A stretch of 64,000 nucleotides of DNA, taken from the NCBI RefSeq assembly GCF_036884655.1, contig NC_088342.1:33540001-33604000 (forward strand), read 5' to 3'. Positions within the stretch are counted from its first letter, which is position 1. Each line of letters opens with the position of its first letter. Source of the DNA: Musa acuminata AAA Group (Eukaryota > Streptophyta > Magnoliopsida > Zingiberales > Musaceae). Shown here piece by piece: positions 1-10,793 of this stretch. Under the pieces are notes generated by a model. That model ran no database searches and was not told the origin of the DNA. It worked only from the letters and a program-made list of their open reading frames with translations. Position numbers and translations under genes: made by a program.

Positions 1-2
1 AC

Positions 3-224
3 CAAGGTTCGTCGTACCGTACCGTACAGGCGTTTCGACCCGAGCTCGGTACGGTACGGTACGGTACCGGTGTACCGGGCGGTACATCAGGGCGTACCGA
101 ACAATTTTATACTTTTTTCATACTGTAGCACTGTAGCGGTATCGGGCGATCCGCATACCGGTAACCTATCGGATCGGTACGTACCGCCGGGTACGGATGG
201 TACGCTTCGGTATGATAGACCTTG
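3..224. mobile_element. hAT-like MITE, GTAC-rich (unit A copy)
   Basis: A 222-bp non-autonomous element with imperfect terminal inverted repeats: CAAGGTTCGTCGTACC at the left against CAAGGTCTATCATACC read inward from the right (12 of 16 match). The interior is rich in GGTACC/CGGTAC motifs that can pair with one another. The 8-bp target duplication CTACTAAC is visible on the right (225-232); only its last two bases lie inside the window on the left. Length, TIR and 8-bp duplication fit hAT-derived MITEs. It has no coding capacity; the 112-residue frame through it is incidental. Confidence 0.8.
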
Positions 225-232
225 CTACTAAC

Positions 233-482
233 TATATACTAGTAATAGTATTTTTATTTATTAGATTAATAATATATTATTTTGATTTTAATACTATTAA
301 TTTTTATTTATTTAAAATTATTATTAGGTTTCAGAATAAATGATATATTTTTATTTAAATAAATATATTTATTAATTATATTATATATTTTTATATTTTA
401 GCGTCTCGCTTCACTCAGACGAACGCCTAGCACCTCGGACGTTTTTGGACCTTAGCACCTTTTGGCACCTAGCGCCTTTTCA
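233..482. repeat. AT-rich spacer ending in AGCGCCT-type block
   Basis: The first part is long A/T runs with no open frame. From about 401 it becomes a mixed block with repeated CGCCTAGCACCT / CACCTAGCGCC words. Similar inverted-sense GC words occur in the 11951-12050 block of the preceding unit end. The two may be ends of one degenerate element into which the MITE inserted, but I cannot find its target duplication. Confidence 0.35.
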
Positions 483-601
483 ATCAATGCTTGTAACAAA
501 ATTGCAAACTCTCTTTAATGCATCTCAACTCCCAAAGCTTTGACAACAAGTTGACAACAACTTATAGCTAAACAATGAAAAACAAGACCAAGTTTATATA
601 C

Positions 602-1273
602 CATTTATGCCCTCCATTCCAGCTCTGACAATAGGCCGAGCACTTGAGTAGCTGCGGAAGGACCAAAAACTCTTATCTACAAAACATAAATAAATGTTAC
701 ACAATGGCACTTCCCGTGATTCACCATCCAAATTCGAGCAATCAACAATCCAAATAACATAATTAATCAAATTAAAGCCCCACGCCCCCACAATCCAAAC
801 CCTAATTGAGATTTCCCAAGAGGATCCGCCACGATGAACCTCACGAGAAACATAGAAGAAAAGGCGTAATCCAAATAGAACCGAGAATCCACGCAGAACA
901 AATACAACCCTGAGCAATTAAACGGAAATCGAGACGAGCTCCATAGCAAAAGAAACAAGAGCATATCAATGCGTCGCAATAGGAACGGGGTAGGAGAAAG
1001 GAGTGGAGGCAAACCTGGGGGCAGGGCCCGACGACGGGATCGATCGCCTGAGGAGCAAAGGTAGGGGTTTTCGACCAGCGGGACAACTGGGTGGGACGAG
1101 TGAAGCTCCGTCTCTCGATCTCGTCTCCCTCGCCCGCTCCTATTTCGCTGTTGGTGGCGACGCACGGACGTGAGGGGATCATTAAATCGCAACTACAGAG
1201 AGAAGCAGTGTAGAACGAGGAGGTCGAGGAGCAGTGACGGCCAGGACCGAAGAGCCAAGTAAGAATCCGCCAT
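602..1273 (-). pseudogene. Truncated 5' end of an unrecognised plant gene
   Basis: Read on the minus strand, a GC-rich, CT-rich leader leads to a donor CAG|GTTTGC (GT at 1013-1014), a T-rich stretch, and an acceptor TTTTGTAG|ATAAG (AG at 677-678). A 75-nt exon (602-676) follows, then another donor ATG|GTATAT. After that the sequence runs into the AT-rich/AGCGCCT spacer, so no further exon is present. The upstream part overlaps the left arm of the foldback element. The leader-intron-exon grammar is that of a captured or truncated gene 5' end. The short peptides in both frames match no family I know. Splice sites are inferred by eye. Confidence 0.4.
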
Positions 1274-2270
1274 TTCCACCGTCTCTCTCTCTCACTCTCC
1301 CTGCCTCCGGGGGTGATATGGCGAGGGCGTCTCATGCTTAGTGACGCGGTTGATATCGGATTCGGGGAGTGGCCTCCGGAGCCGTCGGATCCGGGTGGGG
1401 TTGCAGCCGCCGCCGTTCTCCCTGTAGTTGCGATTTAATGATCCCCTCACGTCCGTGCGTTTTAATGATCCCCTCACGTTCCTCGCCCGCTCCTATTTCG
1501 CTGTTGGTGGCGACGCACGGACGTGCGTTTTAATGATCCCCTCACGTCCGTGCGTTTTAATGATCCCCTCACGTCCGTGCGTTCTCCGCTCAAAATGGCG
1601 ACGCACGGACGTGAGGGGATCATTAAAACGCACGGACGGACGTGAGGGGATCATTAAATCGCACGGACGTGAGGGGATCATTAAAACGCACGGACGTGAG
1701 GGGATCATTAAAACGCACGTCCGTGCGTCGCCACCAACAGCGAAATAGGAGCGGGCGAGGAACGTGAGGGGATCATTAAAACGCACGGACGTGAGGGGAT
1801 CATTAAATCGCAACTACAGGGAGAACGGCGGCGGCTGCAACCCCACCCGGATCCGACGGCTCCGGAGGCCACTCCCCGAATCCGATATCAACCGCGTCAC
1901 TAAGCATGAGACGCCCTCGCCATATCACCCCCGGAGGCAGGGAGAGTGAGAGAGAGAGACGGTGGAAATGGCGGATTCTTACTTGGCTCTTCGGTCCTGG
2001 CCGTCACTGCTCCTCGACCTCCTCGTTCTACACTGCTTCTCTCTGTAGTTGCGATTTAATGATCCCCTCACGTCCGTGCGTTTTAATGATCCCCTCACGT
2101 TCCTCGCCCGCTCCTATTTCGCTGTTGGTGGCGACGCACGGACGTGCGTTTTAATGATCCCCTCACGTCCGTGCATTTTAATGATCCCCTCACGTCCGTG
2201 CGATTTAATGATCCCCTCACGTCCGTCCGTGCGTTTTAATGATCCCCTCACGTCCGTGCGTCGCCATTTT
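1155..2270. mobile_element. Modular foldback element with perfect 420-bp inverted repeat
   Basis: Arms 1161-1580 and 1661-2080 are perfect reverse complements around an 80-bp spacer. A second view is an element with 228-bp terminal inverted repeats, 1592-1819 against 2043-2270 (one mismatch seen), flanking a 223-bp interior. The arms are built from a 27-bp module containing GATCCCCTCACGTCCGTGCG, repeated in both orientations. The interior carries a 26-residue ORF starting MADSYLALRSW, present once per strand (1968-2048 plus, 1193-1273 minus). Modular long TIRs are typical of Foldback-type DNA elements. I see no clear target duplication and no transposase, so the class is inferred. Confidence 0.6.
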
Positions 2271-2407
2271 TCTTGGTACTTGCCAAAGGAGAAAACCTTA
2301 GGGTCAAATACTCATCTTGTAAATGAGCTTACAACAACATAATCAAATTAATATTTTATTTATAAAAAATTAATTTATTTTAAGCTTTCGATTTTTGGTA
2401 AGTTAGT

Positions 2408-2709
2408 CTACGTCGGTTTTGACACGAATTGAAATGTTTGTCGGCGCTCTCTCTCTGTCTTAGAACTATTTTCTTGGCAACGAGGATATGAAAACAAAAA
2501 TGAACAAACCCTCATCACTCGATAACAGAACAATACCATGAAGAGCAAACCAAAATAAAAACAATCCATATCACTTGAATCGAACCAGAACCTTTCATCA
2601 ACGAGATTAATGTCGAGGAGGTCTCGAGGAAGCAATTTCTTAAAAGCATAAACTCGTCCTCCTCCTTCATCGGCACCTCCTCACCAACTTTGAAACCCGC
2701 CGTCTTCAA
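2408..2709 (-). pseudogene. Unrecognised minus-strand gene-like fragment
   Basis: Two overlapping short frames occur here: a 64-residue one (2515-2709, starting MKTAGFKVGEEVP) and a different frame through 2408-2635. A purine-rich tract and TATTTA-containing sequence lie upstream (2735-2810 on the plus strand), as in a leader/promoter. A possible splice donor follows GATGAAAG near 2596. I recognise no family. In units B and E the second frame gains a stop, so at most one frame was ever coding. It may be a captured first exon. Confidence 0.3.
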
Positions 2710-3103
2710 TCAAGTCATTGGGAATAAGGGGTTGGCTGCGCGGGAGAGGGAGGAGTGAAGTATTTAGGATGGTGGAGAGAGAGGGAGGAGAGGAGAGGAG
2801 AGCGTGGGCCGTGATTCCTGATCTCGTTTGCGGAGCTGGAGATTGGTATTTCCACTAGGGTTCGCCTACAATCGCGCACCACCAAGAAGGCCGTGACACG
2901 TTATTTCTTTTTCAAAACATTTATATCCCAACTTGCTTAAGTTGAATCGACCGACTCTAAGTCAACTCGTAACTCCATTCTAGTCAAGCTTTGTATCCGA
3001 TTCAAACGTCAGGTCCAGCTCCAAATCTCAATCTGGGCCGTAGGATCACATGATCCTACGATCTTGATCACAAATTTGATGACCGCATCTAATTCAACAG
3101 TGA
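2710..3103. other. Promoter-like spacer with a 22-bp palindrome
   Basis: No credible open frame. It holds a GA-rich block (2735-2810) that may be the leader of the neighbouring minus-strand fragment. A 10-bp-arm inverted repeat (CGTAGGATCA, 2-bp centre, TGATCCTACG) lies at 3039-3060, just before the (AT)n tract where long and short units differ. Confidence 0.4.
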
Positions 3104-3126
3104 ATATATATATATATATATATATA
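3104..3126. repeat. (AT)n microsatellite, 23 bp
   Basis: Uninterrupted AT run that abuts the first recognisable codons of the copia remnant. The same junction holds 23 bp in C and D, 27 and 33 bp in the right copies of B and E, and about 98 and 138 bp in the left copies of B and E. Confidence 0.95.
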
Positions 3127-6100
3127 AAGCATTAGATCTAACCGTGGAGGGGAATATTACAACAGAAATGACGGCTCAAGTGAATAACGTCGAGGACCAT
3201 TTGCTCTATGCTTAGAGGAGTGTGGAATTATCCCTCTGTATAAAATGCCAAGGTCACCTAACATGAATGGTGTAGTTGAAAGACGAAACTGCATACTTAA
3301 AGACATAGTAAGAAATATGATTTTTTAATCTACTTTGCCAGAGTCACCCTGAAGAGAAGCAATAAAAACTATAGCTTACATTCTTATAGAGTACCAATTA
3401 AAGCAACTACAAAAACACCTTATGAGCTTTGGACCGGAAGAAAGCCTAGTCTAAGACACTTTCATAGGTTGTCTATCTAAGACAAGGCTTTACAGGCCTA
3501 ACGAAAAGAAATTGGAACCCCAAACAATAAGCAATTATTTTATTGGTTATTCTGAACGATCTAAGGGGTACAAATTTTATAATCCCAAATCAATAAATAT
3601 TTTTGAGACGAGTATTGCTACAAGGATATTGAGTTTGGGGGGAGAAATAAGGTTAAAGACTTTACGTTTGAGGAAGAATTGGTTCAATTTAATCCAATTT
3701 ATATAGTTGCCACTGATGTGGTAAATTCAATACCTCAAAAGGATATAGTTATTTCAACTCTCATATAGTATAAGAAAATTATTCATGAGGATCAAACTCA
3801 ACATCCATAAGAACATATGCCACAAGAGCTAGCACCTTTGTGATGATCCATTAGGGTAAGGAGGAGTGTCATTTCATATGATTATATGGTATTTCTCTGA
3901 GAACATGAAAAAAGTAGTGATATGATGGAAGATGATCCAATCAACTTCTGTCAAGCCATAGAGGATTCCAATTCTGATAAGTGGATTAAAGCAATGAATC
4001 AAGAGTATAAGTCCATACAAGACAATAAAGTTTGAGAACTTGTCCCATTACTAGAAGGAGTGAAACCTATTGGTTGTAAATGAATTTTTAAAACCAAAGG
4101 GGATTCTAATGGTAATGTGGAGAGATATAATGCACGTCTTGTGGCAAAGGGCTATACTCAAAAAGAAGGGATTGACTTTAAATAAACCTCTCCGGTTTTA
4201 ACGAATGACTCTTTTAGAATAATTATGGCTTTAGCCACACATTTTGATTTGGAGCTCTTTTAGATGGATGTCAAAATAACAATTCTCAATGGAAATATTG
4301 ATGAAATAATTTATATGGTACAACCAGAATACTTTGTATCAAAAGAACCTAAAGAAAATAATATGTAAATTGATAAAATCTATCTATGAGATAAAACATA
4401 TTGAATCTTGGATTTTGACGATGAAATCAATTAATGAGTTTACGATCTAATGTACATTTAAGTGACGTAGGACTATATTCAATCAGGAAAGATAAATTGA
4501 TTAAAGCGGTGGAATCAAAAGTTGGGCTAAAATGGAACATGTCAGAAGATTGGATGTCGGACCGGAGGAATGGTCGACATATCAGCAGAAGGCTTCGTGC
4601 CATGAGTTCGAGCATCGGGCCAAAAGGATCAGACATTGCACTAAGGAGATCGGGTGTTGCGGATATCAACATGTCGATTGGGCAATACATCATAAGAGAG
4701 GACGATATGCCGAAGGTTCGGGTGAAGCATCGGATGAACCAATGACATGTTGGATAACTTAGAATTCTTACTTATAATAATTTGTCTAGATCGAAGTAGT
4801 TTTAGTTCTAATTGGATTGTTTAGAATGTAATTAGACCAACTCAATTATGGGTTAACTCGGCCTGAATTGGGGTTATTTTGGGCCAAGTGGAAGGCCCAA
4901 TTAGTGACCCATAGTTGGCCCAAGCTGTGACACTGCCAGTTTAGGTGATAATATTGCTCAGATACAATCTCCCAGACTGTGTTAGGCGATGGTACCACCT
5001 AGTCTCAAACTAGCAGGCGGTGGTATTGCTAGTACCCCGAAAACCCAAGATGAGATCATTTGGTCCCTAAATTTGAATTCATTTGGGGCCTAAAAAAGCC
5101 CTACTCATCCTTACTCAGTAAACACATCAATTGTGAGTTAAAGAAAAGAAAAATGCTATAGTAATATTATAAAAACTCGTCTCAAGCTCTCAGTATTATA
5201 TATGAAGTTTAAGAGAGAGGTGAGGTTGTAAAGGTTATCTCCTAAACCGGTGAAAAGGAGAAAATGGGTGTAAAAGGATAGTTGATCTTCCTCCGTTGAA
5301 AGAAGATCGATAGTGAAAGCCGATGGCCTTGAGTGAAGAGGAATCAGGAGTGGATGCAGGTCACGATGATCGAACCACTATAAAACTTAGTTTGTATTTA
5401 TATTTTGTTTTTTACCTTTATTGCAAACTGCTTTACTTGCTCATTACATTTTTATGAACGTTTTCGAGTTAAACATATTTCCAATATGATTTTATCGAAC
5501 GAAATTTTCGAATCGATGTAATTTTTATCGTAAGCACTAATTCACACTCCCCCCCTCTTAGTGCCGATTTCGATCCTAACAAAACAAACATCCTTTTAGT
5601 AGTATCACAAATTTCATCAAGTAATTATCTCATTTGGTTTTAAGATGAATGTTGTTGATGATTGCATGTATCATAAATTCAGTGGGAGCAAATTTATTTT
5701 ACTTATATTTTATATGGATGACATTCTGCTTGCCACTAATGATATAGACATATTGCACGAAACCAAGAGATTTTTATCTAGAAATTTTGAGATGAAAGAT
5801 CTTGGTGATACCCCTTTTGTATTAGGAATCAAGATACACCGAGATAGATCGCGAGGTATTCTAGGATTATTACAAAGGAACTATATCGATAAAGTACTCA
5901 AAAGGTTTAGCATATAGGATTGTAAACCAGGAGACACCCCTATCACAAAGGGAGACAAGTTCAGTCTCAATTAGTGCCTTAAAAAAAATCTGGAAACTTA
6001 AGAAATGCAGAAGATTTCCTATGCATTAGCTTTAGGGAGTCTAATGTATGCACAGGTTTGTACGCGTCAAGATATAATGTACATTGTTGGAATGTTAGAT

Positions 6101-6256
6101 AGATACTTAAGCAATCATGGAATGAATCATTGGAATGTAGCTAAAAGAGTCATGAGATATTTAAAGAGAACAAAAGATCATATGGGAGATCAGACCATTT
6201 GAAGATCATTGGATATTCTGACTCCGATTTTACTAGATGCTAAGACAATATGATTT
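3127..6256 (+). mobile_element. Decayed Ty1-copia body (integrase, RT, RNase H)
   Basis: Translated pieces in plus-strand frames follow the copia pol order. The integrase C-part has RGGEYY near 3150 and the NGVVERRN block carrying the third catalytic acidic residue near 3265. GAG-pre/integrase tail words such as FIGYSERSKGYKFY lie at 3538-3580. RT words YNARLVAKGYTQKEG are near 4130, the YMDD catalytic box near 5715, and DLGD/VLGIQIHRDRSRGIL at 5800-5860. The RNase H word GYSDSDF is near 6215. Many in-frame stops and frameshifts break it, LTRs, gag and protease are missing, and a solo LTR splits it at 4399. The left edge is the (AT)n tract. It is a non-functional fossil. Confidence 0.9.
4399..5581. 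mobile_element. Solo LTR inserted in the copia RT domain
   Basis: A 1,183-bp block interrupts the RT reading. The 5-bp direct repeat AAACA lies immediately before (4394-4398) and after (5582-5586), and the codon series resumes in register after removing the block plus one AAACA. It begins TATTGAATCTTGG and ends GATCCTAACA; the start is probably a mutated TG. The interior ends in a C-run and TTAGTGCC-type tail common in plant copia LTRs. No internal domain or primer-binding site follows, so it is a solo LTR left by LTR-LTR recombination. The 103- and 88-residue frames inside it are not genes. Confidence 0.85.
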
Positions 6257-7121
6257 AATATTCTCCGACACATTCAAAAATAATAATTAATTATAAAAAT
6301 AATATATAATTAATCTAGAATTATACACATGAATACATTTAATGAGACTTATATTTTATAATTTATAATTTATACAAATACTATATTGTGGAGCATGACA
6401 TAGTTGTAATATGCTTAGACATCTAAGATTACAATTAATTAAAGGTCAAAGAGAGTTAAGTTGGTAATTGCTGATTTATTTGGCAAATCAAAAATTTATG
6501 GCTATTGAATTGACTTGCTAAATACATAAGAAAGATCAGAAAAACTCAACCATATGACTTTAACTTAGTGTAAAAAAAAATCTAATTAATGAAATACGAT
6601 GTTAATTTAAAGCTGAAGTAAATGCATTCTGAAAGTAGAAATTTATTCAAAAAAAGGAAAGAAAAAAGTGTAAGAGTTGTTTGTATTAGTTTGAAAATAG
6701 TATCTCATTCATTTCAATATAGTGCTACTTGATTAACCTCTCATCAGATTCTATCGTTATTGTTGGAGAAGCATCTTATGCTTATATTTACAGTGTGCAA
6801 AACTAGGAGGAAAAAGAAAGGCCATGCTCAACATCAAACACAATGAAAAAGTATTGCATTTCGGAAGGAGATTATTATCAAACCATGAGTGCTTTCAACG
6901 TTCCCAAAAATGACGGCACAGTTCCAGTGGAAGAATAGTCAATACTCTGAAATTTGGAACCTATTTTTCTGAAGCAAAATCTCAAAATATATTATGCTGC
7001 AATGGAGCAATGGTTCAGTTCTTTTCATTGCAATCTGAGGCCATCAAAAAATTACAATCTGTCCAGAAAATTCAGACGTAAGTGAATTTGAACGATCCCT
7101 CCAAGTACTTCAACATCAAGG
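6257..7121. other. AT-rich spacer downstream of YAE1-like gene
   Basis: No open frame, RNA gene or transposon end recognised. It contains repeated ATAATTT words near 6355 that vary in number between units (9 bp longer in B and D). Its right end must include the 3' untranslated part of the minus-strand YAE1-like gene. I cannot place the polyadenylation site. Confidence 0.5.
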
Positions 7122-8950
7122 TCATTCTTCTTCCTCTCCTTTTACAACATCAACACTTGCTTTGATTTCAGAAGACTCACTTACAAGTAACATAAGCTCC
7201 TTGAAAAAGAAGTCTAACTTATTGCAGTCAAAATCTTCGATTGCCGATGATACTGTCGCTTTTGATCTTTGATGAGATTGTTTATTTTCTTGTTGTAGTT
7301 GAAAGTGATACATTCTCAGAGCATCGTCCGTGGAAATCTCTTGAACGGGCTTGTAAAGACTTTGAAACGTGCATCTGTCTTCAAGCTTCTTAACTAACTT
7401 TTCTTTGAATTGATCTGGGAGGTTTACAAATGCACTACGAAATAATGTAGGAAAAATAAGATACCAAAATTCTTCTGCAGAAAGAGATCAGTAAATACTA
7501 TCACTTTTCACCTTGTGATGCCTCTAACAATTCCCCATTTGTAACCACTGCTTGCAGATTGCTTAAACCCAATGTTGAAGCCCTCTTGGGCAGAAGCTTC
7601 CTTTCCTGCAGATATACCATCTCGATAACCCATATAAACTTTTGTCAAGGGTTCCATATGATACATCCTCAAGTTTAAAGCCCTAAAAGTTTTACTATGA
7701 AGAGTTTTGGACAAAGGATATGCATATCATTTATAGATTGCAAGGATACTGTATAAAATTGATCATAACGCCTCTTCTGTTCTCTGTTTAAGTCAGCATC
7801 TGAGATTTCATTCAGAAGCCCATCATCACACCAAGAATCATCAGAAGCATGCTCTGGAACTAAAACTAACTCATTAGCATATTAAACTTTGTATTTGGTC
7901 AAAACAACCATGGCAGTATATCATACAACTTCCACAAAAGGCATCATGTAAATGCTACATAAACACCAAAGAGACCAAAATGTCATCTAATATATCCATA
8001 ATATAGTCACTAATTTGAGGAAGAATGAAATTAAAATTTTAGTTTTGATGAAACTATACTCTGCACATGAATTGCTATGCATGCATCTAGGCCAATCAAA
8101 TTCAATCGTCTCTGACTTTAAAGGAACAATTCATTCGATTCCAAAATCTCCACATGTGCATGCTCGCTCAATAGCAGAAATGAAAAAGAAACAGTAAAAC
8201 AATATGATGCATGAGCAATTAAATTAATTTATTAATAAATTAAATTTAATTTGTTTAGAGATATTTTACATATGTAATAACATGAAAATATCTACTCAAC
8301 GAGGAGAAAAAGAAAGAAAAAATACAACAAAAAAGAAATCATATTATTGAAAATTACAAATCTTGATTGAATATCTTAAAGATTCATCTCTATAAAGATG
8401 AAAGATTATCAATCAAAAATATCATGAAGAGAGGAAGACTATTTCTCAAATCAAATCAGAAACGAAGAACAAGATATCATATATTTGATTTGATGCGATT
8501 GTAATTTTTTAAATTTCTGTAATTTTCTTTTTATTCTTATACTTGAGCATATAAAAATGGGCTATAACATTGTAATGTATGAATAAAAAAAGGATCCATG
8601 AATCAAGTTTTTTTCCTTTCCCACCTTGTGAGGCATGCGGAGGTGCAAGACTTCTATCCTAGGAGTGTTATCTTTGAGCCAATTGGATAGTTATACATTT
8701 GCTTATTATTTTTAGTTATTATCTTTCACTTTTCTCTTTCTATTCCTCCACTATGAAAGTAATTTGTTGTTGCTCGTCCTACATGCCAACCAATATTGAA
8801 CACTTCAAAATTAAATATACCATCACATAAGTCTCAGAGATATAACCGCAGTGCCTCACCACAATGCTAAAAACTTTGCAAATATCTAGTATTGGTAACA
8901 AACCTCATAGCAAACTTTTTACCTTCATCCTCTTGTGATGATCTAAGCAT
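7122..8950 (-). pseudogene. YAE1: YAE1-like gene copy with mutated exon-3 acceptor
   Basis: Minus-strand exons are 8950-8923 (ATG at 8950), 7859-7750, 7630-7512 and 7434-7122, summing to 570 nt (189 residues plus stop). Introns 1 and 3 have GT and AG ends. Intron 2 has donor GT, but the bases before exon 3 (7631-7632) read TG on the coding strand, not AG. Exon 3 encodes the deca-GX3 repeat of Yae1/Lto1 proteins (tetrads from residue 47; 8 of 10 begin with Gly). Yae1 works with Lto1 to bring ABCE1/Rli1 to the cytosolic Fe-S assembly machinery. No stop or frameshift is seen in the exons, so the only visible lesion is the acceptor. The nearest upstream AG would shift the frame. Confidence 0.65.
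8252..8783. mobile_element. LTR-like insertion in YAE1 intron 1 (tentative)
   Basis: The 1,063-nt first intron contains a block beginning TGTTTAGAGATATT and ending GTCCTACA. A TATAAAAATGGGC box and AATAAAAAA signal (8550-8592) resemble the U3/R region of plant copia LTRs in plus orientation. No matching target duplication was found, so the limits and the LTR call are uncertain. Confidence 0.3.
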
Positions 8951-9089
8951 GTCCTACAAATAAATCAATTTGTTCCAAAGAGAAACAGAAGAATAGAAAT
9001 AGCAGGTGCCACCAATTCCACCAAGTAAACCTTTTTCATATAAAAATATGACCAAAAGTATCAAATTTATGAGGAAAAAAAAAGCTCAC

Positions 9090-9430
9090 TGAGGGAAAGA
9101 ACAAGGGTGATCTAGAAGTTGTCCGCTTGCGGAGGGAGGGCAGCCATCAGAGTTAGAGCTTATCGGGAGAATCACATCAATCGGATCGATAAGCAGCAAA
9201 AACACATAGTCCTAGATTAATCATGAGGACCAGATTGATGGCGGAAAAGAATCTTGCACTGCATCTTCTTTAGGGTTTTCGAACTAGAAAAGTGCGAGAA
9301 GGGAATTGGGGGCTAACCGTGAAGTTCTGAACAAGATATGGTCGATTGTAATGCATTAAATAAATTTGTGAGAGAGTAGGGAACTCTCTTCTTTCCTTAG
9401 AGAGAGAAGCTCTGGGTTTCTAAGGCGATA
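9090..9430 (-). promoter_or_regulatory. YAE1 5' leader exon and upstream region
   Basis: On the minus strand, a donor CCTCA|GTGAGC (GT at 9088-9089) can join a leader exon to the exon that holds the YAE1 ATG. The leader contains a 12-codon upstream ORF (9112-9147, MAALPPQADNF then stop). A second short ORF, starting MQCKILF, lies further upstream near 9270. The leader exon 5' limit and the promoter are not determinable here. Confidence 0.4.
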
Positions 9431-9442
9431 AGGACAACCCCA

Positions 9443-10700
9443 TTGCCTTCTCCCTCCTTAATTCCACCTTTGATGCGACCCAACCACACCCTTCCCCACC
9501 CCCCCCCCCGCCCCCAACTACTGGCTTCACATCCCCTACTTGGCTCTCTCCTTGCATCCATTGTTGTTCCCCTCCCTAGGGTGTCATCATCTTCTTCTGT
9601 GGTGTCGATCCCTTCAGTTAGGGTTCCTGGAGTGATGCCAAGCCAGACCCCTAAGGTTTTCTCCTTTGGCAAGTACCAAGAAAAATGGGCCACTCCATCG
9701 GGATCCTTCCAATGCCCCTCCGCCTTCCAAGAAGAGCCAATTGGATGGCCCTTTCACTGGAAAGAGCATCTCTTAGGCATTGATGTTAATTGGTCCTTCA
9801 TATGGGCCAGATGCAAGTTCACTACTATCTTCTTCTTTGTTTAACCGGATCTATGATGCTTCTAAGGATTTCATCGAATTTGACGAAAAAACTCCTCATG
9901 AATGGCAAAAACCTTGAATATCTAGTTTGATCAATCATTTCCTCCGACTTCGACTTTGGATTTCCTGAAATATGTGGTTTCTCACTAATGGAAATGTTCT
10001 TTGGTGTCCCAAGTGATCAATTTGGCTTAAGGTTTTTTTTTGCTTTCAATTTTTTTCTAAAGCGGAGGTTGTTCGCATCCTCACCGAGGGACCATGGACC
10101 ATTCGAGGGGAGGTTTTGTATCTGATGCCCAAGAAAGCTAATTTCCAGCCTCTCACAGAGAGGATCTCATCTGTCCCTATCTAGGTGTAGTTCGTCAATC
10201 TTCCTTTGGAGTACTGGAACAGAATGTGTTATTAATCTTGGTTCTCTCCTAGGTCGTCCCCTAAAGAATGATGAATGTTCTTTCTCGTTTGAAAGGGGTC
10301 GATATGTAAGGTTAGTATAGAAATCGATCTTTCAAAACCCCATAAGCAGTATGACTGGGTCACCTAAAGAAAGGAATTTTCCAAACTGTTTCATATGAGA
10401 ATTTACCTTTGGTGTGTTTCAAGTATAGTTGTGTGGGTCATAAAGTGGATTTGCCCTCTAGTTTCGATGACTTCTTTGACTTCCTCCCTTGTTTTTCTGG
10501 ACTCTTCTCACAAGGCCGACCCCCAAAAGGGTGTGGAGCAACCCCCTTCCGATTTAGATGGCTCTATTACCCTAAGGGAGGTTGGGTCTTCTCACTTAGA
10601 GCTGGACCTCTTTGGTCCATGGATTAAAGTTGAGAAGCGTTGCCCGATTGGTCGTCGACACAGCCAAGCCAACGCTGATCGAAATCGATCGGAATAGGGG
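9443..10700 (+). mobile_element. Decayed LINE ORF1 remnant (DUF4283, zinc knuckle)
   Basis: Three pieces in different frames follow the order of plant L1-type ORF1. There is an N-terminal part (frame opening MPSQTPKVFSFGKYQ near 9633). A DUF4283 core follows at about 10041-10230 with FFSKAEVVRILTEGPW and LPLEYWNR words. A degraded CCHC knuckle (CFKYSCVGH, 10415-10441) precedes a GPWIKVEKR tail near 10612. Stops interrupt all parts and no endonuclease or RT follows. The upstream poly-C run is 11 bp here against 9, 9 and 10 in B, C and D, which alters the frame upstream. Confidence 0.7.
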
Positions 10701-10793
10701 GGTGGGGTGGTGCCATGTCGAGGAAGCGATCGAGGCCATTGGTTTCCTCTGCTCCTTGAGATATTGGCACACATACAGGTCACATGCCCCCTA

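Noticed and set aside
1428..1748. 106-residue and similar frames repeated on both strands across the foldback
   Set aside because: The peptides are translations of the 27-bp modules (FNDPLTSVR, MIPSRPCV words) on both strands. They reflect the repeat, not a protein.
4434..4745. 103-, 88- and 76-residue frames inside the solo LTR
   Set aside because: They overlap on both strands within a defined LTR, and their copies are identical simply because the units are young.
3127..6256. Active copia retrotransposon
   Set aside because: Many stops and frameshifts, a solo LTR in RT, and no gag, protease or flanking LTR pair.
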